Positions 8,152 to 15,868 are shown, counted from the first letter of the stretch. The stretch: 16,379 bases of DNA from CAZFJG01 sp964410915 (GCA_964410915.1 CAYPIU010000039.1:1-16379); one strand, 5' to 3'. Numbers and translations are program-made. The notes: a model not told the origin generated them from the letters alone.

Positions 8152-9792
8152 GTGTCAACAATAACTATTTTTGAACTGGTTGGCGGAGTAGGGCTTTTTC
8201 TATTTGGTATCAAGATAATGGGAGAGTCTCTACAGGATCTGGCAGGAGATAAATTGCGTCAGCTTATATCATCTCTCACGAGTACGCCAGTTAAAGGTGT
8301 GCTTGTAGGAGCTCTTGTTACTGTTCTGATCCAGAGCAGCAGTGCGACAACGGTAATGTCAGTGAGTTTTGTACATGCTGGCTTAATGACATTGAAACAG
8401 GCAGTCGGTGTCATAATGGGAGCAAATATTGGAACCACGGTAACGGCACAGCTTATTGCTTTCAATATCAAGCATTATGCTCTTCCGATCATTGGTATTG
8501 GAATGATCCTTTCAGTCTTTGGGAGAAGCAAAAGGAATAAATATATTGGCAACGGTCTCGTTGGTTTCGGCCTGCTGTTTCTTGGAATGCAGCATATGGG
8601 AGATGCAATGAGCTTTTTGAGAGGAAGGGAGGATATCTTTCTTGCCTTCAGTTCAAATCCCGTTCTTGGTGTACTTGTCGGAGCAATAGTTACAATGCTT
8701 GTTCAGTCAAGCTCTGCTACCATAGGCCTTACAATAGCCATGTCCGTTCAGGGGCTTATAGGTATTGATATAGCAATACCTATACTTCTGGGAGATAACA
8801 TAGGAACCACGATAACGGCGGTAATTGCTTCTCTTGGTTCCAACAGGGCAGCTAAACAGGCCGCTGCTGCCCATGTTATGTTCAATGTAATAGGTGTGTC
8901 AATATTCCTGGCCGCCATGCCAATATTCAAGTCAGCTGTTCTTATGACTTCAGGGGGTATTGCCAGACAGATCGCCAATGCTCATACTTTATTCAACGTT
9001 ACCAACACACTTATATTCCTGCCTTTTGCATCGCAATTTGTAAAGCTCATACAGCATCTTGTCCCCTCAAAAGGAGAGGTTTATTTTTCAGGCCCGCAGT
9101 TTCTGGATAAGAGGCTTATCGATGCATCTCCCGCAGCTGCAGTAGATGGAGTACGCAAGGAAATAATAAGAATGGGCGATGTTATCAGGTCGATGTTGAG
9201 AGATGTCCATTCTGCTTTCGTTAATGATGATATCAATATGGTCCAGCAGGTAAACCAGACCGAAAAAATAATCAATGAACTTACACATCAGATCGCAGAT
9301 TATTCTGCAAAGCTTTGGGAGATCAGTTTATCAGAAGATCTGTCGACGGTCCTTTCATCCTATGTCAATGGTGTAAGTGATATAGAACGAATAGGTGATC
9401 ATGCACAAAATATTGTTGAATTATATGAATACAAGCGTGACCATAAATTGACTTTTTCGGAAAAAGGAAAAGAAGAGTTTGATGAGATGTTCACAACTAC
9501 ATTATGTGCAGTTGATCTGAGTATGGAAGCAGTTGCAGATCAGGATGCAGATAAGGCCAGAGAGGTTGTAGATGTTCTTGAGGCAAAGATCGATTCCATG
9601 GAGAAGGATTTACGAAAAAAGCATATCAAGAGATTGAACAAAGGTAAATGCCACCCCTCCTCAGGGGTAATATTTATTGATATTTTGAGCAATCTTGAAC
9701 GAATAGGTGATCATGCCCATAATATTTCCTACATAGTTCTTGATGTTGAAAATCTGAAAAAAGGCAAGAAAAAAACTGAATCAACTGTGTAA
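8152..9792 (+). CDS. Na+/phosphate cotransporter-family protein with PhoU-like C-terminal domain
   Basis: 546 residues. The membrane part (about 1-310) shows the duplicated PNaS-family signature: QSSSAT at 61-66 and 185-190, and the paired G(A/D)NIGTT motifs at 90-96 and 214-220. These re-entrant QSSS loops form the substrate and sodium site in NptA/NaPi-II transporters. The soluble part (about 325-540) is a PhoU-like helical repeat, with ERIGDHAQNI and ERIGDHAHNI as the two metal-binding E-x3-D helices. Such fusions import phosphate with sodium, and the PhoU part probably senses or gates. Start is GTG at 8152 with SD GGAGG about ten bases upstream; no better start lies nearby. No phosphate regulon gene adjoins it, so the substrate is by family only. 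The gene ends in a strong terminator. Confidence 0.9.
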   Translation: MSTITIFELVGGVGLFLFGIKIMGESLQDLAGDKLRQLISSLTSTPVKGVLVGALVTVLIQSSSATTVMSVSFVHAGLMTLKQAVGVIMGANIGTTVTAQLIAFNIKHYALPIIGIGMILSVFGRSKRNKYIGNGLVGFGLLFLGMQHMGDAMSFLRGREDIFLAFSSNPVLGVLVGAIVTMLVQSSSATIGLTIAMSVQGLIGIDIAIPILLGDNIGTTITAVIASLGSNRAAKQAAAAHVMFNVIGVSIFLAAMPIFKSAVLMTSGGIARQIANAHTLFNVTNTLIFLPFASQFVKLIQHLVPSKGEVYFSGPQFLDKRLIDASPAAAVDGVRKEIIRMGDVIRSMLRDVHSAFVNDDINMVQQVNQTEKIINELTHQIADYSAKLWEISLSEDLSTVLSSYVNGVSDIERIGDHAQNIVELYEYKRDHKLTFSEKGKEEFDEMFTTTLCAVDLSMEAVADQDADKAREVVDVLEAKIDSMEKDLRKKHIKRLNKGKCHPSSGVIFIDILSNLERIGDHAHNISYIVLDVENLKKGKKKTESTV

Positions 9793-9809
9793 GCAAAGAT
9801 AAAACTATT

Positions 9810-9839
9810 TACCTCCCTGATACAGGGAGGTATTTTTTT
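9810..9839 (+). terminator. Strong intrinsic terminator after the transporter
   Basis: A perfect 10-bp stem TACCTCCCTG (9810-9819) / CAGGGAGGTA (9823-9832), 3-nt loop and T7 tract. It separates the transporter from the lys operon promoter 30 nt downstream. Confidence 0.95.
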
Positions 9840-9868
9840 AACGGTAGCAATAAACAAAAGTACATCAC

Positions 9869-9898
9869 TTGACAACATCATATACTATAGTTTACAAT
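9869..9898 (+). promoter_or_regulatory. Promoter of the LysW operon
   Basis: TTGACA (9869-9874), perfect consensus, 18-nt spacer, TACAAT (9893-9898), 5 of 6. Transcription would start near 9905, about 24 nt before the lysW GTG, leaving just room for the SD AAAAGGAG (9913-9920). No operator was recognised; TATACTATAG in the spacer is AT-rich only. An open frame runs back to this TTG, but it is the -35 box, not a start codon. Confidence 0.8.
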
Positions 9899-9928
9899 CT
9901 TTCATATTTTCCAAAAGGAGTGATCTTA

Positions 9929-10096
9929 GTGGTTGTTAAATGCGTAGTATGTGACGGTGAAGTAAAATTGTCAGATGATGTTATTGAGGGTGAGCTCTTA
10001 ACTTGCCCGGATTGCGGTTCCGAGCTTGAAGTGGTAAGTCTGGCTCCTCTGTCAGTAGAAGAAGCACCAGAGGTTCAGGAGGACTGGGGCGAATAG
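9929..10096 (+). CDS. lysW: LysW amino-group carrier protein
   Basis: A 55-residue acidic carrier. A zinc ribbon is formed by Cys5-x2-Cys8 and Cys26-x2-Cys29, and the C-terminus is the invariant EDWGE whose last Glu accepts the substrate amino group through an isopeptide bond. It protects the alpha-amino group of alpha-aminoadipate (lysine pathway) or glutamate (ornithine/arginine pathway) and presents each intermediate to the enzymes through its acidic surface. Start is GTG at 9929 with SD AAAAGGAG eight bases upstream; going further upstream in frame would add 20 residues not found in LysW and run into the promoter. It is the first gene of the operon, one base before lysX. Confidence 0.95.
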   Translation: MVVKCVVCDGEVKLSDDVIEGELLTCPDCGSELEVVSLAPLSVEEAPEVQEDWGE

Positions 10097-10097
10097 A

Positions 10098-10937
10098 ATG
10101 CCAGTTGTCCGTATCTGTTATTCAAGACTGAGAACTGAAGAAAAGCTTCTTTTCCAGGCTGCCGAGAAACTGAATATACCCTTTGAACCTGTCGATGTAA
10201 GAGACCTTCGCTGGCCAGATCAATTTCTCTTTGATCCCAGTGACGTTGTTTTATGCAGATGTGTAAGCCACTTTCAGAACGTGGCTTTGGCGGGTCTTAT
10301 GGAATCCCGGGGATTAAAAACGATAAATCATTCTTCTGTGATTTCCCTTTGTGGAGATAAAATTGCGACAGCGTCTCTTTTTTCCCAAAGAAGAATTCCC
10401 CAGCCTCTTTTCAAAGTGGCTTTCTCTCCAGAGGGGGCTGTCAGGGCTTCTGAGGAAATGGGATTCCCGGTAGTGTTCAAACCTGCTACCGGAAGCTGGG
10501 GCAGACTTCTGGCAAAGGTCAATGACAGAGAAGCAGCAGAGGCACTGGCAGAGCACAAGTCTTTCCTGGGTGCTCAACACCAGGTCTTTTTTATTCAGCA
10601 ATATATCGAAAAATCAGGATTTGATCTGAGGGCGACCCTGATAGGTGGAGAACCTGTTTCCCTGATCAAAAGAAGCAGTGATCACTGGATAACGAACACT
10701 GCCAGAGGAGCTGTGGCAGAAGGCATGGAAATGACCAGTGACATGAAAGAGCTGTTGGTTCAGGTAGGAAAGGCTACAGGCGGGGATTTTCTCGCAGTAG
10801 ATCTTTTTGAAACTGAACTGGGATGGATCGTAAATGAGATCAATGGTCAGCCTGAGTTCAGAAGTTCTATAAAGACCACTGGCATCGATATACCCGTAAA
10901 GGTTATCGAATATGCATGGAAGATGACAGGAAACTGA
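10098..10937 (+). CDS. lysX: LysX/ArgX: LysW-alpha-aminoadipate (or glutamate) ligase, ATP-grasp
   Basis: 279 residues, the normal size for LysX. RimK-type ATP-grasp features are FKPATGSWGRLLA (127-139) for ATP binding, IQQYIE (166-171), the ITNTARG loop (198-204), and DLFE (235-238) plus VNEING (245-250) for metal binding. It uses ATP to join the substrate alpha-amino group to the last Glu of LysW. As I recall it, Thermus LysX has NHTMEF where this protein has NGQPEF (249-254); this C-terminal loop lies in the region where LysX- and ArgX-type enzymes differ, so substrate assignment is open. The start ATG at 10098 follows the lysW stop by one base, indicating translational coupling. A 254-bp structured gap follows. 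Family call is very secure, substrate not. Confidence 0.92.
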   Translation: MPVVRICYSRLRTEEKLLFQAAEKLNIPFEPVDVRDLRWPDQFLFDPSDVVLCRCVSHFQNVALAGLMESRGLKTINHSSVISLCGDKIATASLFSQRRIPQPLFKVAFSPEGAVRASEEMGFPVVFKPATGSWGRLLAKVNDREAAEALAEHKSFLGAQHQVFFIQQYIEKSGFDLRATLIGGEPVSLIKRSSDHWITNTARGAVAEGMEMTSDMKELLVQVGKATGGDFLAVDLFETELGWIVNEINGQPEFRSSIKTTGIDIPVKVIEYAWKMTGN

Positions 10938-10962
10938 AATACCAGAAAGGATAGGTCTGCCA

Positions 10963-11085
10963 ATGAATATTTACTCTGTTAAGGCCACAGATGTATCGAA
11001 GATAATGTCTTTATTTAATACCTGCATCTCTTTTTTCAGGCGCAGGTATCCATTTGCCATGACTGGAGGTCAGCCGCCGGGGTAA
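10963..11085 (+). CDS. Possible 40-codon leader peptide with Arg-Arg-Arg run
   Basis: ATG at 10963, 25 nt after the lysX stop, opens a 40-codon frame (start MNIYSVKATDV, middle SFFRRRYPF, end MTGGQPPG) closing with TAA at 11083. Codons 26-28 (11038-11046, AGG CGC AGG) encode three consecutive arginines; codons 7 and 13 are Lys, and Pro-Pro-Gly precedes the stop. The SD is modest: AGGT at 10953-10956, or AAAGGA further off. The frame lies over an RNA hairpin and ends 34 nt before an intrinsic terminator, the layout of an amino-acid attenuation leader peptide. It could instead be a chance ORF, a remnant (the start loosely recalls GNAT N-termini) or a small functional protein. No homologue is known to me. 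Confidence 0.4.
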   Translation: MNIYSVKATDVSKIMSLFNTCISFFRRRYPFAMTGGQPPG

Positions 11086-11154
11086 ATTTCGTTATCCCTG
11101 TAGCTTTAGTTTTCCTTCGGTCCGCTGGCATAAGTCAGGCGGACTCTTTTTTTT
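11018..11154 (+). promoter_or_regulatory. Structured leader between lysX and lysY: candidate attenuator
   Basis: Pairings read directly: ATACCTGC (11018-11025) with GCAGGTAT (11042-11049), an 8-bp perfect stem overlapping the Arg codons; GGGGTAA (11079-11085) with TTATCCC (11092-11098), 7 bp including one G-U; and the terminator below. GTCAGC (11069-11074) can alternatively pair with GCTGGC (11124-11129), which contains part of the terminator's 5' arm, and so act as antiterminator. A ribosome stalled on the Arg codons would leave 11069-11074 free (antitermination), while one reaching the stop at 11083 would cover it (termination). Only the pairings are observed; the mechanism is inferred. No standard lysine riboswitch or T-box motif was found. 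Confidence 0.45.
11120..11154 (+). terminator. Intrinsic terminator upstream of lysY
   Basis: GTCCGC (11120-11125) pairs with GCGGAC (11139-11144), extended by TG/CA across one bulged G, followed by TCTTTTTTTT (11145-11154). It stands inside the operon, 38 nt before the lysY start, so either lysW-lysX are expressed in excess of the rest or the terminator is conditional. Confidence 0.8.
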
Positions 11155-11191
11155 CTTTATATTTTTCAAAGATCGTGAATGGAGGTTTGTT

Positions 11192-12238
11192 ATGTTAAAA
11201 GTTGCCTTATGGGGAGCAAATGGTATGGCAGGAGGAGAGATGCTCAGACTTATATCAGGGCATCCATCAATGGATCTGGCTGTGGCTGTTTCAAGGAGCA
11301 TGGCTTCCCGGCCGATCTGGAATACTCATCCCCACTTACGTCAGGATTATCCGACTGCTGTCTTTACGGAACCGGATAAAGCGTTAAAAGAGGATGTTGA
11401 TATTGTATTTTTAGCCTTACCTCATGGTGCTTCATGGCCGATCATACTTGAGTATATGAAAATGACAAATTATGTAAAAATAGTGGATCTCTCCGCAGAT
11501 GCAAGATTAAGCTCCACTGATGATTATATCAAATGGTATGGAAAACCTCATGAAGCTCCATGGATACTTGAAAAAAGTGTTTATGGTCTTGCTGAACTTC
11601 ACAGGGAGAGCATTCCTGATGCAAAACTGGTAAGCGGTGTTGGATGTAATTCTACATGTTCAATACTTGGACTTTATCCCCTTGCCAGAGAGGGTCTGAT
11701 ACAGTCTGCCAGAATAGAACTGAGGACTGGTTCTTCAGAAAGCGGAGCCAGGGCTTCTACCGGGACTCACCATCCTTACAGGGATCGGACATTGAGAATT
11801 TATGAACCTTTCAGGCACAGGCATCTTGCAGAGATCGTTCAGGAACTTGAGCTTTCGGAAGATATTTTTACCATGACCATGACTGCAGCCGGAATGGTAA
11901 GAGGAGTACAGATGCTTGCGCAGGTTGAGCTTTCAAAAGAAGTAAAAGAGAGTACCCTTTGGAAGATATATAAAAAATATTATAATGATGAGCCTTTTCT
12001 TTCCCTGAGTCCTGCAAAACCAAAGCATCTTCGTTTTCCTGACCCTAAACTTGTTCTGGGAAGCAACAGGGCAGTTACAGGATTTCAGCTTCATGATGAT
12101 TCCAGGAGGCTGCTGGTGGTGTCAGCCATTGATAATCTAATGAAAGGTGCTTCCGGAAGTGCCATGCAGTGTGCCAATCTTATGGCGGGTATTCCTGAAA
12201 CTTCAGGTCTTGAAATGAAGCCTGTTTATCCCGTGTAA
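11192..12238 (+). CDS. lysY: LysY/ArgC-type LysW-aminoadipyl-6-phosphate (or glutamyl-5-phosphate) reductase
   Basis: 348 residues, NADPH-dependent semialdehyde dehydrogenase fold. The nucleotide-binding glycine loop GANGMAGGEMLRL (8-20) is in place, followed by IVFLALPHG (71-79), and Cys152 in GVGCNST (149-155) is the thioester-forming cysteine, where acetyl-type ArgC usually has PGCYPT. HRH near 209-211 fits the conserved basic cluster. The enzyme reduces the phosphorylated side chain on LysW to the semialdehyde. ATG at 11192 has SD GGAGG six bases upstream. It follows the terminator-containing gap and is 12 nt from lysZ, whose SD GGAG follows directly on the stop. Paralogue confusion with acetyl-pathway ArgC is unlikely, given the LysW neighbours. 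Confidence 0.92.
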   Translation: MLKVALWGANGMAGGEMLRLISGHPSMDLAVAVSRSMASRPIWNTHPHLRQDYPTAVFTEPDKALKEDVDIVFLALPHGASWPIILEYMKMTNYVKIVDLSADARLSSTDDYIKWYGKPHEAPWILEKSVYGLAELHRESIPDAKLVSGVGCNSTCSILGLYPLAREGLIQSARIELRTGSSESGARASTGTHHPYRDRTLRIYEPFRHRHLAEIVQELELSEDIFTMTMTAAGMVRGVQMLAQVELSKEVKESTLWKIYKKYYNDEPFLSLSPAKPKHLRFPDPKLVLGSNRAVTGFQLHDDSRRLLVVSAIDNLMKGASGSAMQCANLMAGIPETSGLEMKPVYPV

Positions 12239-12250
12239 GGAGTTTTTCAG

Positions 12251-13090
12251 ATGAATGAGAAAAATATTTACCCATTTCCAGGTCGGGGTGTTGTAAAGAT
12301 CGGAGGGGCAAGAGGAAATTGCCTTCTACCCCTTATATCTGACCTTGCTTCGAGGGTTAAAAACGGAGAGAAGTGGATATTGGTTCATGGTGCAAGTGGT
12401 TACATGGAAGAACTTTCCAGCATTTGTGGACTTGAGCCTCACTATGTACAAAGTCCCGGCGGCTTCAGAAGCCGTTTCACCGGTAAGCTGGAAAAAGAGC
12501 TTTTTGTTTATGCGTGCAATGCTTTAAGCGTCAGGATAATGAGTCTCTTCTCCTCTGTTGGACTTAACGCCGGACTTCTTTATCCTGAAGAAAACCCAAC
12601 AGCAGTGGCAAAAAGAAAAGATGTATTAAAGATAGTCGAGAATGGCAGAAAAAAACTGTTAAGAGGGAATTACAGCGGTACTGTCATTTCCTTTGATACT
12701 TCTCCTGTTGAAAGGTTATGGGAAAAGGGAGTATTACCTGTATTACCTCCTCTTGCTCTGGATGTGGAGAGCGGTGAAGGTATCAATGTTGATGGGGACA
12801 GATTGGCCGCAGCATCAGCGATCCATCTGGGAGCACAGGTCATGGTAATCCTGAGCAATGTGAGCGGACTTTTAAAAGATCCTGAAGATCCCGGTACTTT
12901 AATAAAGAAAGCCGGGCTTTCTGACTGGGAGGAACTGGAAAAATATGCCTCAGGAAACATGAAAAGAAAACTGCTGGCCTCATACGAGGCTTTAAAAGGA
13001 GGGACCCCAGTGGTCAGAATATGTGACAGCAGGACTGCTTACCCGCTTTCGGGAGGTCTTGAAGGAGGAGGCACTGAACTATGTCAGTGA
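12251..13090 (+). CDS. lysZ: LysZ/ArgB-type LysW-aminoadipate (or glutamate) kinase
   Basis: 279 residues, amino-acid kinase family. VVKIGG (14-19) and HGASG (46-50) bind phosphate and substrate carboxyl; INVDGDRLAAASA (178-190) and NVSGLLKDPEDP (203-214) match the family signature, and GNMKRKLLASYEAL (235-248) provides the Lys near the ATP gamma-phosphate. It phosphorylates the side-chain carboxylate of the LysW-bound substrate. RSRFTGKLEKELFVYA (73-88) resembles the region that replaces the N-acetylglutamate-binding loop in LysZ-type enzymes. The last 10 bp overlap lysJ, so the two are translationally coupled. The N-terminus has about ten residues before the first strand, slightly longer than usual. 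Confidence 0.92.
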   Translation: MNEKNIYPFPGRGVVKIGGARGNCLLPLISDLASRVKNGEKWILVHGASGYMEELSSICGLEPHYVQSPGGFRSRFTGKLEKELFVYACNALSVRIMSLFSSVGLNAGLLYPEENPTAVAKRKDVLKIVENGRKKLLRGNYSGTVISFDTSPVERLWEKGVLPVLPPLALDVESGEGINVDGDRLAAASAIHLGAQVMVILSNVSGLLKDPEDPGTLIKKAGLSDWEELEKYASGNMKRKLLASYEALKGGTPVVRICDSRTAYPLSGGLEGGGTELCQ

Positions 13091-14205
13091 TGTTTGGAAG
13101 CAGGAGAATAGAGATACAAAAAGGTCAGGGTGCAGAGGTATATGACACTTCGGGTAAACATTATATAGATTTTGTATGCGGACATGGTTCTTCCCTTTTT
13201 GGACACAATCATCCGAAACTTGTAAAGGTCCTTAAGGAATCATCGGAATATCCATGGTCTATCGGGGTTGGATTTGAATCGCGAGATCGCAGAATGTTTA
13301 TGGAAAGACTCAGAGAGATACTGCCCGGTGGTAAAGTTTTTTTATGTAACAGTGGTACAGAATCAATAGAGGCTGCCCTGAAACTCGTATCAGTTTTTCG
13401 GCCAGAAAGAAAAGGGATCGTGGCTTTGAGAAGAAGCTTTCATGGACGGACGCTGGGTGCACTCTCCCTGACCTTTAACCCCCGTTACAGAAGCACATGG
13501 AAGGACATGCTTCAGGAAGTTGTTCATGTTACACCGGAACAGATACCCCGGGTCATTGACAAGAGTACAGCCGCAGTTTTCGTTGAGCCTGTCCAGGGTG
13601 AAGGCGGGATCCATGTTATGGATAAACGATCAGCTGGCATGATCAATGATAGCTGCAGGAAAAATGGAGTAATACTTGTGAGTGATGAGATCCAGTCCGG
13701 ATGGGGAAGATGTGGAAGTCTCCTGGGCAGTTCAATGACTGGACTGAAACCGGATATGGTTTGTCTGGCAAAGGGAGTTGCAGGTGGACTGCCGGTTGGG
13801 GCTACGATCTGGAAGGGTGAGCTTGGAGATTTTCCGGTAATGGGGCATGGTACTACTTATGGAGGGAATCCACTGGTATCGTCAGTAGGTCTCGCAGCGC
13901 TGGATCTTATAAATTCAGAAAAATATCCGGAGCATGCTTTAAGAATGGGGGAATATTTCAGAGGTCTTCTCTCCGGTATCTCTTCACCTCTGATAAAGGA
14001 AGTGAGAGGCCTTGGCCTTCTTACAGGAGTAGAACTTACAGTTAAAGCATCATCGGTCATAAGTAAACTGGAGGAAAAAGGAGTCCTTGCACTTTCGGCC
14101 GGTCCCATGGTAGTGCGTTTTCTTCCTCCTCTTGTTGTTAAAAAGGAACATCTGGATCAGGTCGTTTCCGCAATGGAGGAAACCCTTGGAGAGTTATCTG
14201 AATGA
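13081..14205 (+). CDS. lysJ: LysJ/ArgD-type LysW-aminoadipate/ornithine semialdehyde aminotransferase
   Basis: 374 residues, class III PLP aminotransferase. CNSGTESIEAAL (89-100) and SFHGRT (119-124) bind PLP phosphate and ring, SDEIQSGWGR (201-210) holds the Asp that pairs with the pyridine nitrogen, and Lys231 in LAKGVAGGLPVGA is the Schiff-base lysine. HGTTYGGNPL (256-265) is the conserved loop from the other subunit. It transfers an amino group from glutamate to the LysW-linked semialdehyde. ATG 13081 lies 12 nt after GGAGG; GTG 13087 and ATG 13090 are alternatives that would only trim three residues. It overlaps lysZ by 10 bp and lysK by 4 bp. Confidence 0.93.
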   Translation: MSVMFGSRRIEIQKGQGAEVYDTSGKHYIDFVCGHGSSLFGHNHPKLVKVLKESSEYPWSIGVGFESRDRRMFMERLREILPGGKVFLCNSGTESIEAALKLVSVFRPERKGIVALRRSFHGRTLGALSLTFNPRYRSTWKDMLQEVVHVTPEQIPRVIDKSTAAVFVEPVQGEGGIHVMDKRSAGMINDSCRKNGVILVSDEIQSGWGRCGSLLGSSMTGLKPDMVCLAKGVAGGLPVGATIWKGELGDFPVMGHGTTYGGNPLVSSVGLAALDLINSEKYPEHALRMGEYFRGLLSGISSPLIKEVRGLGLLTGVELTVKASSVISKLEEKGVLALSAGPMVVRFLPPLVVKKEHLDQVVSAMEETLGELSE

Positions 14206-15257
14206 CAACTCCGGAAGAACTGCTTTTTGACCTTGTAAGTATAAAAAGTTTCAGTGGAGATGAGTCCCGGGCATCCATGGATCTTAAAAGAGCTTTGCCA
14301 TCTCTTGGCTGGGAAAAGACATTTATTGATGATATCGGCAACGTAGTGGCTACCAAAGGAAACGGATCTAAAGAACTCATTCTTATGGGACATATTGATA
14401 CAGTTCCCGGCGGGCCTTCACCTCTTCTCTCTGGAGGCATACTTCACGGAAGAGGTTCTGTGGATGCCAAGGGACCTCTGTGTGCGTTTGCTGTGAGCGG
14501 AGGAGTATCTGAAGTTCCTCCAGGGTTTAAATTGACATTAATTGCTGCAGTGGGGGAAGAGAAGGATTCAAGAGGAGCCCGGTACAGATTGTTCCGCCAC
14601 AATCCTTCAGCCTGTATTATCGGTGAACCATCGGGGACGAATGGGGTAACAATTGGTTACAGAGGTTGTATGCATATTCGATTTTCGGGTGAAGACAGCG
14701 GATTTCACAGAAGCAGTGACCAGGGTCCTTTGACGTCCTGTCTTATGGCTGCTGCTTCTGTGATAAAACACGTCGAAAAGATCGATGATCCAGAGAAAAA
14801 GATCATTGAAAGACCACATGCTGCTGTGGTTTCCATGCTTGGTACCGAGAATGGTGCAAGAAAAGCTGAAGTTGTTCTGGACCTACGGATACCTGTGGGG
14901 ATGGAGATCCAGGATTTTACCTTACTCGCTCAAAAAACGGCAGATAAGAGGCATGTAGAGCTTTCTATAGAATTTACAGCCCCTCCGTTGATGGTTCCGC
15001 GAAATGACCCTGTGGTTCGTTCGCTCAGAAATGCAATAAGAAAATGTGATCTGAAACCAGTGATGTACGCAAAAGGAGGAACTGCGGATTTTAATCTTGC
15101 ATCACAATGGAATTGTCCCTTAGCGGCGTATGGACCAGGTGACAGCAGACTTGATCATACATCCGGGGAAAAGATCAACTTGAACGATTACCTTTTGGCA
15201 ATAGATGTTTTGAAGATAGCAATTCCATCAGTAATGCAGAATTTCGCAGATAAGTGA
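14202..15257 (+). CDS. lysK: LysK/ArgE-type LysW-lysine/ornithine hydrolase (M20 peptidase)
   Basis: 351 residues, M20 metallopeptidase. Metal ligands by motif are His64 in GHIDTVPGG, Asp88 in GSVDAKGP (the bridging ligand), Glu120 next to catalytic Glu119 in AVGEEKDSRG, Glu142 in IGEPSG, and His319 in LDHTSGEKI. It cleaves the isopeptide bond to release lysine (or ornithine) and regenerate LysW, completing the cycle. ATG overlaps the lysJ stop as ATGA, so translation is coupled. It is the last gene of the operon; no clear intrinsic terminator was found in the 45 bp before the convergent YkuK-like gene. Confidence 0.92.
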   Translation: MTTPEELLFDLVSIKSFSGDESRASMDLKRALPSLGWEKTFIDDIGNVVATKGNGSKELILMGHIDTVPGGPSPLLSGGILHGRGSVDAKGPLCAFAVSGGVSEVPPGFKLTLIAAVGEEKDSRGARYRLFRHNPSACIIGEPSGTNGVTIGYRGCMHIRFSGEDSGFHRSSDQGPLTSCLMAAASVIKHVEKIDDPEKKIIERPHAAVVSMLGTENGARKAEVVLDLRIPVGMEIQDFTLLAQKTADKRHVELSIEFTAPPLMVPRNDPVVRSLRNAIRKCDLKPVMYAKGGTADFNLASQWNCPLAAYGPGDSRLDHTSGEKINLNDYLLAIDVLKIAIPSVMQNFADK

Positions 15258-15302
15258 GTTTCGAAAAACTTGATGTTCCTTACTCAAGATCAGTGCCTTT
15301 TA

Positions 15303-15806
15303 TCATACTGCAACCGGGGATGTCTTTGTGTAACGGTCGGCAACAGAGCTGGCAGCACATGCGAACGGTTTTGTCTGACAGTTGAAACCACTTCCTTTAA
15401 CCATTCCAACTACGGCGCTGATAAGGTCTTTTGTCTTACCGTTCTGGCCAACATCCACATGAATTTCAATATCCGGGATCTTACTGGTTAGACTTCCTGT
15501 GATGTCTCCGGTCTTTTTATCAATAAGGCGGGAGGCAAGATCAAGGCTTCGGGATACTTCGGTAAACATCCTTTCTTCAAGGGCAAATTGTCTCAGGAAT
15601 AATTCCTTATCATAAAAATATACTGCGCCTTTTCCTACCCTGTGAACAATTAGAGCTGTAACGAAGACTGCTTTTGATCCTTTGTATACCTGAGAGTCTG
15701 TTCCGATAATAAATCTGTAGTTTTCATCTTTGTTTTCTGATATGTAAAAATCGATCTTTTCCAGCATTTCCGAGAATGTCAATTTGCCCCAAGTAGGACT
15801 TAACAT
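15303..15806 (-). CDS. YkuK/DUF458-family RNase H-like protein
   Basis: 167 residues matching the YkuK (DUF458) family, predicted RNase H fold, biochemical role unknown. FIIGTDSQVY (32-41) supplies the first strand with the conserved Asp37 expected at the nuclease centre; VTALIVHRVGKGAVYFYD is the second and third strand; EIHVDVGQNGKTKDLI forms another acidic-ended strand, and VVGMVKGSGF is the usual C-terminal motif. The ATG at 15806 has only a loose SD (AAAGGAA, about 12 nt away); no competing start is better. It has its own promoter on the minus strand. Two NrdR-box-like sequences sit at that promoter (see separate entry), hinting at a link with nucleotide or DNA metabolism. Nuclease activity is inferred from fold only. 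Confidence 0.85.
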   Translation of the reverse strand: MLSPTWGKLTFSEMLEKIDFYISENKDENYRFIIGTDSQVYKGSKAVFVTALIVHRVGKGAVYFYDKELFLRQFALEERMFTEVSRSLDLASRLIDKKTGDITGSLTSKIPDIEIHVDVGQNGKTKDLISAVVGMVKGSGFNCQTKPFACAASSVADRYTKTSPVAV

Positions 15807-15868
15807 GCTTCATTCATTCCTTTCATGTAAGGTCTGAATCGAAATGGAATAAAAATGCTGCAATGTTT

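Noticed and set aside
9869..9928. In-frame extension of lysW to a TTG at 9869.
   Set aside because: That TTG is the -35 box of the operon promoter. The 20 added residues are not LysW-like, and the SD at 9913-9920 supports GTG 9929.
11056..11144. Segments TGACTGG, CCGCCGGGG and CCGCTGGCA in order, resembling pieces of the ZTP (pfl) riboswitch.
   Set aside because: The span between the first two is too short for the P2 stem, the GGCG strand needed for the pseudoknot is absent, and P1 does not form next to TGACTGG. The downstream gene is not purine or folate related. A covariance model search would settle it.
10981..11160. Lysine riboswitch or T-box in the lysX-lysY gap.
   Set aside because: No lysine aptamer core and no T-box sequence (AGGGTGGNACCGCG) were found, so a leader-peptide model fits better.
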